A stretch of 38,428 nt of DNA from Parashewanella hymeniacidonis (GCF_016900895.1 NZ_JAFEUN010000035.1:1-38428), one strand, 5' to 3'. Positions 24,025 through 35,070 are shown, counted from the first letter of the stretch. The notes: generated by a model not told the origin, from the sequence alone. A program made the numbers and translations.

Positions 24025-26913
24025 TTATTGATAATCTTCAATTGGCACACATGCACAGAATAAATTTCTGTCGCCAAAAACATCATCAATACGGTTTACC
24101 GTTGGCCAGAACTTATTCGCTTTAACCGCAGAAGTAGGGAAAGCAGCAAGTTCACGATTATATGGACGTGCATCAAATTCTGGATCAATGATATCAGCCA
24201 AAGTATGAGGAGCATTGCTTAACGGGTTATTATCAACCGGCCATTCACCTGCTTCAACTTGAGTGATTTCTTGACGGATATTGATCATCGCTTCAATGAA
24301 ACGATCTAACTCAACCTGAGACTCTGATTCTGTAGGCTCGATCATCAAAGTGCCAGCAACAGGGAAACTCATCGTTGGTGCGTGGAAACCATAGTCATTA
24401 AGACGTTTAGCAATATCCATTTCAGTTACGCCAGATGCTTCTTTCAGCGGACGTAAATCTAAAATACACTCATGAGCAACACGATCGTTACGACCAGTAA
24501 ATAACACTGGATAATGCTCAGATAGCTTCTTAGTCACATAGTTCGCATTCAGGATAGCTGTTTGCGTAGATGCCTTAAGGCCTTTACTGCCCAATAGCCG
24601 AATGTACATGTAAGAAATTGGCAAAATACCTGCACTACCGAATGGCGCAGCAGAAACAGCACCATTATTATCACTCTCCGAACCTGGTTTGATTAACTTG
24701 TGGCCAGCAACAAATGGAGCAAGGTGAGATTTAATGCCGATTGGTCCCATACCTGGGCCACCGCCACCATGTGGAATTGCAAAAGTCTTATGCAAGTTCA
24801 AATGAGATACGTCAGCACCAATAAAGCCCGGTGAAGTAATGCCCACTTGCGCATTCATGTTTGCGCCATCAAGATAAACTTGGCCGCCATGCTGGTGGAT
24901 GATGTCGCAAATTTCACGAACCGCTTCTTCATACACGCCATGTGTTGATGGGTAAGTGATCATGATGCAAGAAAGATTTTCTGCAACTTCTTTAGCTTTT
25001 GCACGTAAGTCATCAAGGTCGATGTTACCTTCATTGTCACATGCCGTTACTACGACTTTCATACCAGCAAGTTGAGCTGATGCAGGGTTTGTACCGTGAG
25101 CTGACTGTGGGATCAGGCACACATTTCGATGCGCTTCACCGCGAGACTCATGGTATTTCTGAATCGCTAGCAAGCCAGCATATTCACCTTGAGCACCTGA
25201 GTTCGGCTGCATACAAACGGCGTCATAACCTGTGATTTCTACCAACCAGTCAGAAAGCTCACCAATTAATTGCGTATAACCTTGTGCTTGCTCAAGTGGG
25301 CAGAATGGGTGCATGTTAGCAAATTCTGGCCAGCTTATTGGTAGCATTTCTGCAACAGCATTCAGCTTCATTGTGCATGAACCAAGAGATATCATTGAGT
25401 GGTTCAATGCTAAATCTTTGTTTTCAAGGCGCTTGATATAACGCATCATTTCCGTTTCGCTTTGGTAACGGTTAAATGTTGGGTGCGTTAAAATGGCATC
25501 GTCACGTTGCAAGCTAGGTGGAATTGAAGCTTCCTTAGCATTCATGACTTGTTCGTCTAATGCGGCAACATCAAGACCGTGATCTTCACCAAGAATGACA
25601 TCAAACAGCTGAGTAATATCTTCACGTGTGGTGGTTTCATCTAAACTCACACCAAAACGAGCGTCACTATCAATACGTAAGTTGATTTCAGAGTTCAATG
25701 CACGTGTTTTGATGAATGCTAGCTCATTGCTTTCAAAAGTTAGCGTGTCAAACCATGCACTGTTTTGAGCAGCAACGCCTTTCGAAGAAAGACCAAGTGC
25801 CAAAATATCAGTGAAACGATTGATACGGCTTGCAATGGTCTTCAATCCTTGTGGGCCGTGAAAAACGGCATAGAAAGAAGCCATGTTTGCGAGTAACACT
25901 TGTGCAGTACAAATGTTCGAGTTGGCTTTTTCGCGACGGATATGCTGCTCACGCGTTTGCATTGCCATACGTAACGCACGGTTACCACGAGTATCTTGTG
26001 ATAGACCAATGATACGACCAGGCATAGAGCGTTTGTAAGCATCACGAGTTACAAAGAATGCAGCGTGAGGGCCACCGTAGCCCATTGGTACACCGAAGCG
26101 TTGTGCGCTACCAAATACGACGTCAGCGCCCATAGAACCTGGCGACTTCAGTAGTACCAATGACATGATGTCAGCGGCAACAGAGATAACGGCTTTTTTC
26201 TGTTTTAGTTCAGCAAACAGTTCAGTGTAGTCGTGTATCTGACCTTCTTTGTTGGTGTATTGGAATAGCGCACCAAACAGTTCATGATTCACAGCATCAG
26301 CTGCCGGACCAACGATGACGTCAAATCCGAAACACTCAGCACGTGTTTTCACCACGTCTAATGTTTGTGGGAATAGGTCATCAGCAACGAAAAAGATGTT
26401 CGCTTTTTTAGCTTTGGAAACACGTTTAGCTAATGCCATCGCTTCAGCTGCTGCTGTAGCCTCATCGAGCAGTGAGGCAGAAGCTAAATCAAGACCTGTT
26501 AAGTCCATTGATACTTGCTGGAAGTTTAGAATCGCTTCAAGACGGCCTTGAGCAATCTCTGGCTGGTATGGTGTGTAAGCCGTATACCAACCAGGATTTT
26601 CTAATACGTTACGTAAAACGACATTAGGTACAATCGTTGGATAGTAGCCCATGCCTATATAGCTTTTAAAAACTTGGTTTTTGTTTGCTACATTGCGGAT
26701 GTAATCTAAACCTTCAGCTTCTCCGTTCGCACGACCAATATTAAGATCACGGTTAATACGGATAGACTCAGGGACGATTTGATTCATTAAATCATCTAAC
26801 GATTCAGCGCCAACATAGTTCAACATACCTTGTTGCTGTTGTGCGTCAGGCCCGATGTGACGAGTTAAAAATAGCTCGTGTTGCTCAAGTTGGGTAAGAG
26901 TTTGCTTGGTCAT
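24025..26913 (-). CDS. gcvP: Glycine dehydrogenase (decarboxylating), GcvP
   Basis: GcvP is the PLP-dependent P-protein of the glycine cleavage system. It decarboxylates glycine and loads the aminomethyl group onto lipoyl-GcvH. The 962 residues are full length for the fused form. The N-terminal half has [40 protein letters not shown] and [20 protein letters not shown]. The C-terminal half has [20 protein letters not shown] with the PLP lysine near residue 710. It is last in the gcvT-gcvH-gcvP order. A terminator-like hairpin lies between gcvH and gcvP. Confidence 0.98.
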   Translation of the reverse strand: MTKQTLTQLEQHELFLTRHIGPDAQQQQGMLNYVGAESLDDLMNQIVPESIRINRDLNIGRANGEAEGLDYIRNVANKNQVFKSYIGMGYYPTIVPNVVLRNVLENPGWYTAYTPYQPEIAQGRLEAILNFQQVSMDLTGLDLASASLLDEATAAAEAMALAKRVSKAKKANIFFVADDLFPQTLDVVKTRAECFGFDVIVGPAADAVNHELFGALFQYTNKEGQIHDYTELFAELKQKKAVISVAADIMSLVLLKSPGSMGADVVFGSAQRFGVPMGYGGPHAAFFVTRDAYKRSMPGRIIGLSQDTRGNRALRMAMQTREQHIRREKANSNICTAQVLLANMASFYAVFHGPQGLKTIASRINRFTDILALGLSSKGVAAQNSAWFDTLTFESNELAFIKTRALNSEINLRIDSDARFGVSLDETTTREDITQLFDVILGEDHGLDVAALDEQVMNAKEASIPPSLQRDDAILTHPTFNRYQSETEMMRYIKRLENKDLALNHSMISLGSCTMKLNAVAEMLPISWPEFANMHPFCPLEQAQGYTQLIGELSDWLVEITGYDAVCMQPNSGAQGEYAGLLAIQKYHESRGEAHRNVCLIPQSAHGTNPASAQLAGMKVVVTACDNEGNIDLDDLRAKAKEVAENLSCIMITYPSTHGVYEEAVREICDIIHQHGGQVYLDGANMNAQVGITSPGFIGADVSHLNLHKTFAIPHGGGGPGMGPIGIKSHLAPFVAGHKLIKPGSESDNNGAVSAAPFGSAGILPISYMYIRLLGSKGLKASTQTAILNANYVTKKLSEHYPVLFTGRNDRVAHECILDLRPLKEASGVTEMDIAKRLNDYGFHAPTMSFPVAGTLMIEPTESESQVELDRFIEAMINIRQEITQVEAGEWPVDNNPLSNAPHTLADIIDPEFDARPYNRELAAFPTSAVKANKFWPTVNRIDDVFGDRNLFCACVPIEDYQ

Positions 26914-26948
26914 GGAGAACTCTATTTTTTATTAGGGTAATTATTACG

Positions 26949-26980
26949 AATAAAGCCCCAAAAATGGGGCTTTATTTACA
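26949..26980 (-). terminator. Terminator-like hairpin between gcvH and gcvP
   Basis: AATAAAGCCCC (26949-26959) and GGGGCTTTATT (26966-26976) pair perfectly around AAAAAT. Read leftward the stem ends in CTTTATT, giving a short T-run. It sits 15 bp after the gcvH stop and 36 bp before the gcvP start. Confidence 0.65.
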
Positions 26981-26990
26981 AAAACGATTT

Positions 26991-27380
26991 TTACTCTTCG
27001 TCGATGACAGCTTGGTAACTGTCAGCATCAAGTAAGTTAGCTAGTTCAGCTTCGTCAGAAGGCTTAACGCGGAATAACCAGCCTTCGCCAAATGCAGATT
27101 CGTTTACCAATTCAGGAGAATCTTCTAGTTCTTCATTGATTGCTATTACTTCGCCAGAAACTGGTGCGTAAATGTCAGACGCTGCTTTTACTGATTCAGC
27201 TACTGCACAATCTTCGCCTTGAGAAACAGCATCACCAACTTCAGGAAGTTCAACAAACACCATGTCGCCTAAAAGCTCTTGTGCGTGCTCAGAAATACCA
27301 ACAGTGTAGCTTCCATCCGCTTCTTTGCGTGCCCACTCATGAGATTTTGCGTATTTTAATTCAGTAGGTAAAGTGCTCAT
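26991..27380 (-). CDS. gcvH: Glycine cleavage system H protein GcvH
   Basis: The lipoyl carrier that shuttles the aminomethyl group between GcvP, GcvT and Lpd. The 129 residues are standard. The lipoylated lysine is K65 in [34 protein letters not shown] and the acidic C terminus ([18 protein letters not shown]) are typical. It lies 99 bp downstream of gcvT, with GGAATC as a weak ribosome site. Confidence 0.98.
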   Translation of the reverse strand: MSTLPTELKYAKSHEWARKEADGSYTVGISEHAQELLGDMVFVELPEVGDAVSQGEDCAVAESVKAASDIYAPVSGEVIAINEELEDSPELVNESAFGEGWLFRVKPSDEAELANLLDADSYQAVIDEE

Positions 27381-27479
27381 TTTTTATGATTCCTTGTTGA
27401 GTGTAACGCCTCAGGTTGTGTTGATAAATTGAGGCGCACATATTCTACAATATTCTTAGTTATATTTATTTATAATCTT

Positions 27480-28574
27480 TTAAAATGCTTGTTTGCCATT
27501 ACGAACGAAACAAGGCTTGACAACTTTTACTTCAACGCGCTTTTTACGCATTTCAACTTCAGCGACTTCAGCGATGCCTTTTGGTACACGTGCCATAGCG
27601 ATGCTATAACCTAATGTAGGAGAAAAGGTACCACTAGTAATAATACCTTGGTGCTCTGTACCTTCGCTGTCAGTGAAGAAAACATTCATGCCGTGACGAA
27701 GTACACCTTTTTGCTCCATCACTAGGCCAATCATCTTTTCAGTACCATTTGCTTTAATATTAGTGAGTGCCTCACGACCAATGAAATTACGATCTTCTGG
27801 TTCCCATGCAATAGTCCACCCCATGTTTGCAGCAATTGGGTTAACCGTTTCGTCCATATCTTGACCATATAAGTTCATGCCAGCTTCCAAACGAAGGGTG
27901 TCACGTGCACCTAAACCACAAGGGCGAACGCCTGTATTCAGTAACGCCTGCCACAACGTTTCTGCTTCCGCTTGAGGTACGGTGATTTCATAGCCAGACT
28001 CACCTGTGTAACCCGTGGTTGCAATGAACAATGAATCAGCTTGAACGCCAAAGAAAGGCTTCATACCTTCAACAGCTGCATTCTGGGTGTCACTCAATAC
28101 TTTTGCTGTTTTTGCCTTTGCGTTTGGTCCTTGAACCGCAATCATTGCAAGTTCAGGCTGCTCGGTAATTTCAACGTCGAAAGCTTTCGCTTGTTCGTTA
28201 ATCCAAGCTAAATCTTTTTCACGAGTAGCTGAGTTAACCACAAGACGGTAGTGCGTCTCTGTTAGGTAGTAAGTTATTAAATCGTCAATTACACCAGCGT
28301 CATGATTTAACATACCGCCGTAGAGTGCTTTACCCGTTACAGTTAATTTTGCAATATCGTTGGCAAGTAAGATTCTCAGGAATGATTTAGCTCCAGTTCC
28401 CGTAATGTCTACAACAGTCATATGTGAAACATCAAACATACCAGCATCTTGTCTTACAGCATGATGTTCTTCAATTTGAGAACCATAATTAAGCGGCATA
28501 TCCCAGCCGTAAAAATCAACCATTTTAGCGTTTGATTCAAGATGCTTATCAAAAAGTACTGTTTTATTTGCCAT
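27480..28574 (-). CDS. gcvT: Aminomethyltransferase GcvT
   Basis: The T-protein transfers the methylene group from aminomethyl-lipoyl-GcvH to tetrahydrofolate and releases ammonia. The start at 28574 ([20 protein letters not shown]) is preceded by AAGGGATAACG and gives 364 residues. The frame remains open to 28640, but that extension has no family counterpart. [53 protein letters not shown] and GFTSPTLG-like [15 protein letters not shown] are conserved. First gene of the gcv unit. Confidence 0.97.
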   Translation of the reverse strand: MANKTVLFDKHLESNAKMVDFYGWDMPLNYGSQIEEHHAVRQDAGMFDVSHMTVVDITGTGAKSFLRILLANDIAKLTVTGKALYGGMLNHDAGVIDDLITYYLTETHYRLVVNSATREKDLAWINEQAKAFDVEITEQPELAMIAVQGPNAKAKTAKVLSDTQNAAVEGMKPFFGVQADSLFIATTGYTGESGYEITVPQAEAETLWQALLNTGVRPCGLGARDTLRLEAGMNLYGQDMDETVNPIAANMGWTIAWEPEDRNFIGREALTNIKANGTEKMIGLVMEQKGVLRHGMNVFFTDSEGTEHQGIITSGTFSPTLGYSIAMARVPKGIAEVAEVEMRKKRVEVKVVKPCFVRNGKQAF

Positions 28575-28651
28575 CGTTATCCCTTTGAGGGTTATTTTTG
28601 TAGGGAGTCTTAACCCAATTCCTAGAAATGAGTAAGACAAAAAGTTGCAGA

Positions 28652-28680
28652 ATTATACCTCGAAGACACAAATTGTATAC
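28652..28680 (-). promoter_or_regulatory. Probable gcvT promoter region
   Basis: A perfect minus-strand TATAAT lies at 28652-28657, about 80 bp upstream of the gcvT start. No clear -35 lies at 17 bp. A TTGTATACAA palindrome lies just upstream of it (about 28673-28682) and could be an activator site, consistent with the factor-dependent control of gcv operons known in enterics. Confidence 0.4.
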
Positions 28681-28682
28681 AA

Positions 28683-29281
28683 AAGTTTTGTTCAATTTGT
28701 AGAATTAACCACTATTTACGTAAGTAAATTAAAGAATAAATCTCTAAAGCATTAATGAAATACAAAGAGTTTTAATGCCCTAAACGATGAAATGGCAGCT
28801 TTGGATACTAGTAATTGTCACGAGATCACACTCGACGCTTTAAATAAATCAAAATCGTAAAATAGAAACGTCCTTTGTTGTTAACGTTGGCTCTATTTTT
28901 ATCAATAATACAGGCGGATACTGAATGTTAAGGCACGTCAGTAACTATATTATTTTACTTTGAAATGATGATTTGGGTTTAAAGGAGGTAAGGCCTTAAA
29001 GAATGTTCATTTACCTCCCTTGTCTACTGCGCTTTAAAAGTATTTATATTGTATTATTAACAGTTATTAACTCTCCTTTAAGCTACGGTGTTAAGTAAAT
29101 TTCATTTTGGTTGAATCATTTTTTTCCTATTTTTACACCTACCATGCCGCTTTAGAAGCACCAGCTCTGATTTATAACTCAGTGTTCTTAATTGTTAGAT
29201 TAACAATAATTAAGATGCTTATTTTGTAAGCTAAACCATATAATTTAGTAAATTTTTGTAAATGAACGGGTTGGTATACTT
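28683..29281. other. AT-rich intergenic region between gcvT and the ankyrin gene
   Basis: No coding frame. It holds an 8-bp hairpin (GGAGGTAA 28984-28991 with TTACCTCC 29011-29018), an imperfect dyad CTTAATTGTTA / TAACAATAATTAAG at 29187-29214, and a TATAAT at 29239-29244 about 40 bp before the ankyrin start that could be its -10. I see no matching -35, so that promoter is tentative. Confidence 0.4.
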
Positions 29282-32200
29282 ATGAGTTCTGGAAAGGTTT
29301 CAAGTCAATCACCTCAATTAACGCCTCGAAGTCAATATCAAGCTCCAACTGACGACTTTGATTCAGAGCCGTTGAATACTGGAAATAGAAATAGGAGTTC
29401 GCTGGGTTATAGCCAAGCTCCTTCACATGATCATTCTAGAATGAAATCTTCATTCGTTAAAGGAAGCTTAACTCCTGATAGTGCTGATAGTATTAGCGTG
29501 GCAACTAGCGCAATGGGCAGTACAAAACGACTCAGTAAACATGTCCTAATTTCTTCTCAACAGGTCTGCTCTGTAGGACTAGATGATTTTGAAAGTCTCG
29601 ATGATTCAGTTAAAGAGGTTAACGAATTAGTTGACGCTGCAAAAGAGGCACTTCAAGAGTGCTTAATTGCGACTGTGACAGTCAATGACGTTGAGGAGAA
29701 CATACTGTCTCACGAAGAGCACGATCGAATTGTAGAAGCTTTAGAAAAACAAGAAGATGAAAGCCTCACTTTGGTGTCGAGTTATCATAGCGAATCTAGC
29801 AAAGATACATCAAGCCAAGATACAAGCGTATCTGAAAGAAAACTCTTTGGTGATTACTTATATGAAGTTGGTAGTAAATCCAGCCAGTCAAGATTTCCAT
29901 ATGGTAGTCCATTTGAACTGTTAGGAGAGCTAACTACTCTTCTTAAAGATCCAAAGATTGAACCAAGTGTGAAATTAAAAGCATTGCGTCAACTTGCAAT
30001 TCTTCATCCTGCTTTAGCGCACTCAGCGGTATTTAATAGTATTTGTATATGTAGAGCTGCTAAATCTTTGGAGGCTACACCAGAGCACGAGACACTCTCT
30101 CAATTGAAAGAGGCTGCTCAAAAAAGAGAAATAAAAAGAACTGTCGCAGCATTTGTACAAAGACACCCACAATCAGCGGCTGAGATAGATAATTTAAGTA
30201 AAAAACTAGAAAAGCAAGCTCAAACATGTATTGGTCTAAGACCAGTTAATAAATATGAAGATATAGAAGGTCTTAATAAAGAGTTATTAGCAGAGTTTTA
30301 CACCGATCTTGAATTAGCAATAGCTCCTGCTCATTTAGTTCCTGTTATGGGAGTAGAGTTAAATGAACGCATTAATAAGTTAAGTGTTGAGCATCTTCAA
30401 GGTAAAACGATTAAAGACGTTAAAGATGAGATACAGAGGCTCGAACAGTCTTTAGTAACAATTAAAGAGAAAATAGAACCTAAAGAGCCTGTACAAGATC
30501 AAGCTGCTAATGCTGAACCTAGTGCTCAACCGGCATCAGAAGCAACTGCAACTTCAGGAGGTGTAGATACAGAAAAAGAGGAACTTAAGAAAGAAGCAAC
30601 AGAGCTTGAAGTAAAATGCAAAGTTTTAAAAGACGCAGTTAGGGCTTATGAATACGCAATGAAAGTATGCGCTATGAATTATTCAGAAGAAGAGCCTGTT
30701 GATTTTACCAATTTTGAACAAAAAGCAGTTGAAGGTTTATATTCTGAGTATGGTGCTAAGGTCTTGAGTTGTGAAGAGCATTATCAAGGAAGGGGTAAAG
30801 CTTTAGTGCAATGGGGAAGAGTAAGCAGTCAGTCCATTTTAACTCGTGCTCATTTAACTTATCGAGCAGAGCAACATATATCTACAAGTCAGGACATTGA
30901 TTCAAAGCCTGTCAATCTAAGTCACCTTTCAAAAATTGGGTTAAAAGGTCTTTGCCAATGGGATTGGGAAAGAAATTTGATTTCAGCTGCTATATCAGAA
31001 GAGGGCTCTTGGAACAACCTTCTGGAATTTGAAAGGAGAGTTTTAAATGAGTTTGGAAGTGATAAGAAACTTTCTCCGGATCAGAGAGCTGTAAAGTCGA
31101 GTATGTTACGTCAGATCCAAGAACAGAAATTAAAAGTGAAAGAATCGTTGCGTGAGTTCATAGAAACTCATGGAAGCATACAAAATATTGAACTTGTCGT
31201 GTCTTCAATACGTACTAAAGCAGAGTTAATGACTTGGCTTCAAAAATTTCAAACTTTTAATTGCAGAAGAAGTTCGAAGTTAGATCTTAATGATTTATTA
31301 GGTAAAGTACCTAAAGAACTAATTGCAACTATAGGTCAAGAAGACTTGAACGGCTTTAGTGCTGATTTTAAATCGAAACTTGTTCATTTTTCCGTCGTGA
31401 GTAGTAATGTCAATTTACTGAAATCTTTGATAAACGCTGATACAGACGTTAATACTTTTGCACCAGGAACGGGCTACACATTCTACCATATAGCTTGTCG
31501 AATTGGTGACCCCCAAGTTGTGAATACTCTTAGATCTAAAGTTGATCTATCTGAACCTCAAAACTGTCCAGAAACTATCTTATCTGTATTCTCATTTTAT
31601 GGTCACGCTGATTTATTGAATGAGTTATTAAAAAGCCAAGCGGTAAATCCAAACGCTATATCTTCTATAGGTTTAACGTCTGATGAGCAAAATACTCCCC
31701 TACATTTGGCTGCACAGAAAGGGCATATAGGTGTTCTAATAATACTGTTAGGTCAAGTAAACATTAATCACGTAGCAACAAATAAGAAAGGCATGACAGC
31801 TTATCATACTGCAGCGCAGTTTGGTCAGGCTGAAGTTGTTAGGTTATTGAACGATCGTTTTTCAAAAGAACATCTTTTTAAATTTTATAATGTCAGCAAT
31901 AGCAGTGATACGCCTTCTCCAAGTGTTTTGGCAAAAGAAAAATTAGCATGTGTTGCTTTGTCAAAAGGCGATGTTACATGGCGTACAGCTTATAAACAGA
32001 CTCTTGAGGCTGTCGAAGAGGGGTTACCAAAAGGTGTTGTTGGAACATTAAAAAAATTCTCAGGAGCGGTTGCAGCACCTTCAGACATTGGAGTATGGAT
32101 TCCGCATCCTATTCCGCGTGAAGTTGAAAAGTTACAAGAGCTGTCTCAATGGAACCGCAATGAGTTATTATTTTATGCTGTTGACCTTAAAGACTTTGCA

Positions 32201-33811
32201 TTGCTAGAAATGTTAATTGAAGCTGGAGCAAATCCAATGTGGCATTGTCATGGTGAAGCCTCAGGACCTCTTCCACTTCATTTGTGCTTTGTTAATAGTT
32301 ATAAACCTTTTTCCAAATCAGATACACCTATTAAGCAATGTGGTGATCAGTTGTTCGCAAGGCATGAAGGCAGTGAAAGAGGAACGACATTGTTACCTGC
32401 TCACTTTGATCCATGCTGGCACTCTTTAACCCAAACACATCGAGCAGACTTATGCCAATTAGCAATGGAGCATAGTTTGAACGTAGCAGACTTATTTACC
32501 GCGAGTACAGTAATTGGTCGATTTGACGGAAGACGAGACCAGAAAACGATAAAAGATTTAGGGCAAATATTCTATGACTTGCTGTGTCATTACCTAAGTC
32601 AAAATGCTGGCAATGTTAAGACTTTAATTGAGTTTATTAATAAAGCTGAGAAACAAGAGAACTTAACTGTGATAAAAGGGTTATTGCTTAATCCGAGAGA
32701 GCTTGATGTTGTTGCGGCAATATTCACAAGATTGCAAGAAAAGTCATCATTAGATCGTAGGGTGTTTGAAGAGTGTGATGTTGATAACTTCGAAGGTATA
32801 CCTCTAGATATTTTAAGGAATCAAAGTGAAGCTATTAAAGGTGTTCTTCTAGAAAGAGCTATAACTGAAGGAAACTGCAATGCTGTTAAGCGTTTGATCC
32901 AAGCAGATATTGATCTTGACAAATCTCTCCCTTGTGGGCTGACTCCAATCGAAATGAGCTGTTTCTGTAACGCTCAAGGAGTATTCCATCACTTAGAAGA
33001 AGTAACAGACTTCAAAGGTAAACATTTTAATGATGTAAAAGCTGCAAATTTAATTTCTCTTGCTGGAATGGGAGGTCACAGGCCTTTATTCAAGTTACTC
33101 CTTGATACTTATCCTGTTAACCCAAATTTAGTAGTCGATCACGCTAAAGCAAATGGGATGTGTGTAGTGCAGTCATTGGTTATGGCTGGACAGTTTGAGA
33201 ATTTAAAAACAATTCTAAATATTGTTCCTAGAAAAGCAGAAATGCTCGGAGAGGGAACACTCAATGATGCAGTTAAATTTGCATTAGATAGGGCGGATCA
33301 AAGAATGCTTACTTATTTAGTAACTACCTTTGGCTTAACCCTTAAAAATAGATTAATCAAAACTTCGAGATCTGAGTCTCCTATTTCTTTAAATGATTAT
33401 GTGAAGCGAATTAAAGAAAGTTGCTCTAGTGAGCTAAAGAAGTTGAGTGAAAGGCAAGAGAAAATGAAACACAGTAGCCAAGTAGATAAAAGTGAAAAGG
33501 AGCTACTAGATTCACGAGTGGCTAAAAATAAAGAACGTTTAGCAAATTTGCAAGCACTTAAACCTTTCTGTGAGACAATAGATACTATTCGTAAAGGTAG
33601 TGCAGAAGAAATAAGTGATAAAACTCAGTTTAAACGAACCTTACCTAGCTTACCGTTAGATGAGATTATGAGGACTAAGTTCAAGCCTGAAGCAGATGCT
33701 TATATGTGGACAAGGTTACAATTACAAACAAGAGCTATTCAAGAAAGAAATGAGAGGATGTTGACTCTGCTTGGGGATTGCATACCTGCACAGTTGAGGC
33801 AGGCTTTGTAA
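29282..33811 (+). CDS. Giant ankyrin-repeat protein, candidate secreted effector (1509 residues)
   Basis: Residues 1-80 are Ser/Thr/Pro-rich and look disordered (MSSGKVSSQSPQLTPRSQYQ), with no Sec signal or membrane helix. About 190-400 is helical. A Pro/Ala/Glu linker (EPKEPVQDQAANAEPSAQPA, near 400) leads into a coiled coil. Ankyrin repeats are clear at about 700-860 (GYTFYHIACRIGD, NTPLHLAAQKGHIGVLIILL, GMTAYHTAAQFGQAEVVRLL). Degenerate ones lie near 960-1010 (ELLFYAVDLKDFALLEMLIE, PLPLHLCF) and 1195-1330 (GLTPIEMSCFCNAQG). A charged coiled coil follows at about 1378-1430. No enzymatic motif is visible. The architecture resembles effectors of intracellular or symbiotic bacteria, but no secretion genes are in the window. 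It is monocistronic and inserted between gcvT and ubiI. Confidence 0.8.
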   Translation: MSSGKVSSQSPQLTPRSQYQAPTDDFDSEPLNTGNRNRSSLGYSQAPSHDHSRMKSSFVKGSLTPDSADSISVATSAMGSTKRLSKHVLISSQQVCSVGLDDFESLDDSVKEVNELVDAAKEALQECLIATVTVNDVEENILSHEEHDRIVEALEKQEDESLTLVSSYHSESSKDTSSQDTSVSERKLFGDYLYEVGSKSSQSRFPYGSPFELLGELTTLLKDPKIEPSVKLKALRQLAILHPALAHSAVFNSICICRAAKSLEATPEHETLSQLKEAAQKREIKRTVAAFVQRHPQSAAEIDNLSKKLEKQAQTCIGLRPVNKYEDIEGLNKELLAEFYTDLELAIAPAHLVPVMGVELNERINKLSVEHLQGKTIKDVKDEIQRLEQSLVTIKEKIEPKEPVQDQAANAEPSAQPASEATATSGGVDTEKEELKKEATELEVKCKVLKDAVRAYEYAMKVCAMNYSEEEPVDFTNFEQKAVEGLYSEYGAKVLSCEEHYQGRGKALVQWGRVSSQSILTRAHLTYRAEQHISTSQDIDSKPVNLSHLSKIGLKGLCQWDWERNLISAAISEEGSWNNLLEFERRVLNEFGSDKKLSPDQRAVKSSMLRQIQEQKLKVKESLREFIETHGSIQNIELVVSSIRTKAELMTWLQKFQTFNCRRSSKLDLNDLLGKVPKELIATIGQEDLNGFSADFKSKLVHFSVVSSNVNLLKSLINADTDVNTFAPGTGYTFYHIACRIGDPQVVNTLRSKVDLSEPQNCPETILSVFSFYGHADLLNELLKSQAVNPNAISSIGLTSDEQNTPLHLAAQKGHIGVLIILLGQVNINHVATNKKGMTAYHTAAQFGQAEVVRLLNDRFSKEHLFKFYNVSNSSDTPSPSVLAKEKLACVALSKGDVTWRTAYKQTLEAVEEGLPKGVVGTLKKFSGAVAAPSDIGVWIPHPIPREVEKLQELSQWNRNELLFYAVDLKDFALLEMLIEAGANPMWHCHGEASGPLPLHLCFVNSYKPFSKSDTPIKQCGDQLFARHEGSERGTTLLPAHFDPCWHSLTQTHRADLCQLAMEHSLNVADLFTASTVIGRFDGRRDQKTIKDLGQIFYDLLCHYLSQNAGNVKTLIEFINKAEKQENLTVIKGLLLNPRELDVVAAIFTRLQEKSSLDRRVFEECDVDNFEGIPLDILRNQSEAIKGVLLERAITEGNCNAVKRLIQADIDLDKSLPCGLTPIEMSCFCNAQGVFHHLEEVTDFKGKHFNDVKAANLISLAGMGGHRPLFKLLLDTYPVNPNLVVDHAKANGMCVVQSLVMAGQFENLKTILNIVPRKAEMLGEGTLNDAVKFALDRADQRMLTYLVTTFGLTLKNRLIKTSRSESPISLNDYVKRIKESCSSELKKLSERQEKMKHSSQVDKSEKELLDSRVAKNKERLANLQALKPFCETIDTIRKGSAEEISDKTQFKRTLPSLPLDEIMRTKFKPEADAYMWTRLQLQTRAIQERNERMLTLLGDCIPAQLRQAL

Positions 33812-33816
33812 ATATT

Positions 33817-33854
33817 AAAGACCCCTAAGCTACTTACATAGCTTAGGGGTCTTT
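33817..33854. terminator. Shared bidirectional terminator embedded in the ubiI 3' end
   Basis: Two perfect 16-bp arms, AAAGACCCCTAAGCTA (33817-33832) and its complement (33839-33854), enclose CTTACA. The ankyrin gene ends 6 bp before it. On the other strand the right arm encodes the last residues of UbiI (KTPKL), and the left arm contains its stop codon. The T-runs are short on both sides. Confidence 0.8.
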
Positions 33855-35038
33855 AGCTTTTGCCCTAATGCATGTTTGGCAAAAATGCTTTTTAATGGCG
33901 ATATATGGTTTACGAGGTTTAGCCCTAAATCTCGTATCGCTTTTTTAATTGGGTTGCTGCCTTCAAATAAACGTTTCAATCCTTCCATTGAGGCAATCAT
34001 TTCTGCGGCCTCAGCTTTACGCCAGCGCTCTAGAGGGCGAAGATTTCGATACTCCCCTAAATCCTGATTATCTTGTTTTAATTCACTCAGAGTTTCAATG
34101 ATGCTTGCTGCATCCAAAAAGCCTAGATTCACACCTTGGCCTGCCAAAGGGTGAATTGTGTGAGCAGCATCTCCAGCTAAAATAAGTCGGTGCTGAGCAA
34201 ACTGTCGTGCATAACGCATTCTTAATGGGAAGGCTGGATTTGCACTTTCGAGTTCGCATAGCCCAAGCTTGCCATCAAATGCAGCAGTGAGCGCTTTGTT
34301 AAACGCTTCAGTTTCCATAGATTGTAATGCTTTTGCTTTTTCTGGTGGAACTGACCAAACAATTGAGCACAAGTCAGGTTCATTGAGTGGCAAAAAGGCT
34401 AAAGGGCCATCGGCTAGGAAAACCTGTCTTGCACAATTGTTGTGTGCTACTTCGGTACGAATGTTCGCTACGATAGCGTGATGATCGTAATCCCAAAATG
34501 TCAGCGGAATTTTGCATTGTTCACGTACCCAAGAATTTGCGCCATCTGCAGCTATAACCACTGAAGCTGTTAAGTTTTCGCCTGAATTTAACGATATCCA
34601 CGTTTCTTTGTCGCCGAAAGCAATATTGCCTACTCTTTGATTTTGAATATGTGTTAATTCGGCTAACTCGCTTGCACGTATTGCAAGCGCATGACTGATA
34701 TTGTCATTTTCGATAATATTGCCAAGAATTGACTCATTTTGCTCTTTCGCATTAAAGTCGATTGAACCTAAACCGTCTTTTGTCCATACGTGCATGGTAT
34801 CGTAGTGACCAGCTCGAGACTCATTAATATGTTCCCACGCACCGAGGTTTTTAAGTAAGTTAGTACTGGCTTTGTTGACGGCACTAACACGTAAACGAGT
34901 TTCACCAGTAACCGCTTGAGTTTCACTTGCATCAATCACAACGGTTTTAATGCCTTCTTGTGCAAGACCAATGGCCGTTGCAAGCCCAACCATGCCACCA
35001 CCAATAATTGCTACTTCGAAATTTTGAGTATTGAACAT
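33830..35038 (-). CDS. ubiI: 2-octaprenylphenol 5-hydroxylase-type FAD monooxygenase UbiI
   Basis: UbiI (VisC) performs the C5 ring hydroxylation in aerobic ubiquinone synthesis. The 402 residues carry the FAD fold VAIIGGGMVGLATAIGLAQE, the NAD(P)/FAD motif VIAADGANSWVREQ, and RLILAGDAAHTIHPLAGQGV near residue 280. The assignment to UbiI rather than UbiH or UbiF rests on position downstream of ubiH in the ygfB-ubiH-ubiI order. It starts 32 bp after the ubiH stop. The last codons form part of a terminator stem. Confidence 0.9.
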   Translation of the reverse strand: MFNTQNFEVAIIGGGMVGLATAIGLAQEGIKTVVIDASETQAVTGETRLRVSAVNKASTNLLKNLGAWEHINESRAGHYDTMHVWTKDGLGSIDFNAKEQNESILGNIIENDNISHALAIRASELAELTHIQNQRVGNIAFGDKETWISLNSGENLTASVVIAADGANSWVREQCKIPLTFWDYDHHAIVANIRTEVAHNNCARQVFLADGPLAFLPLNEPDLCSIVWSVPPEKAKALQSMETEAFNKALTAAFDGKLGLCELESANPAFPLRMRYARQFAQHRLILAGDAAHTIHPLAGQGVNLGFLDAASIIETLSELKQDNQDLGEYRNLRPLERWRKAEAAEMIASMEGLKRLFEGSNPIKKAIRDLGLNLVNHISPLKSIFAKHALGQKLKTPKLCK

Positions 35039-35070
35039 TGTTAATCCGTTACGTATTAGATAGCTATTCG

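Noticed and set aside
28575-28700. Possible glycine riboswitch ahead of gcvT
   Set aside because: The leader from 28575 upstream lacks the paired GGA-rich aptamer cores expected, and the interval to the likely -10 is under 100 bp, too short for a tandem aptamer.
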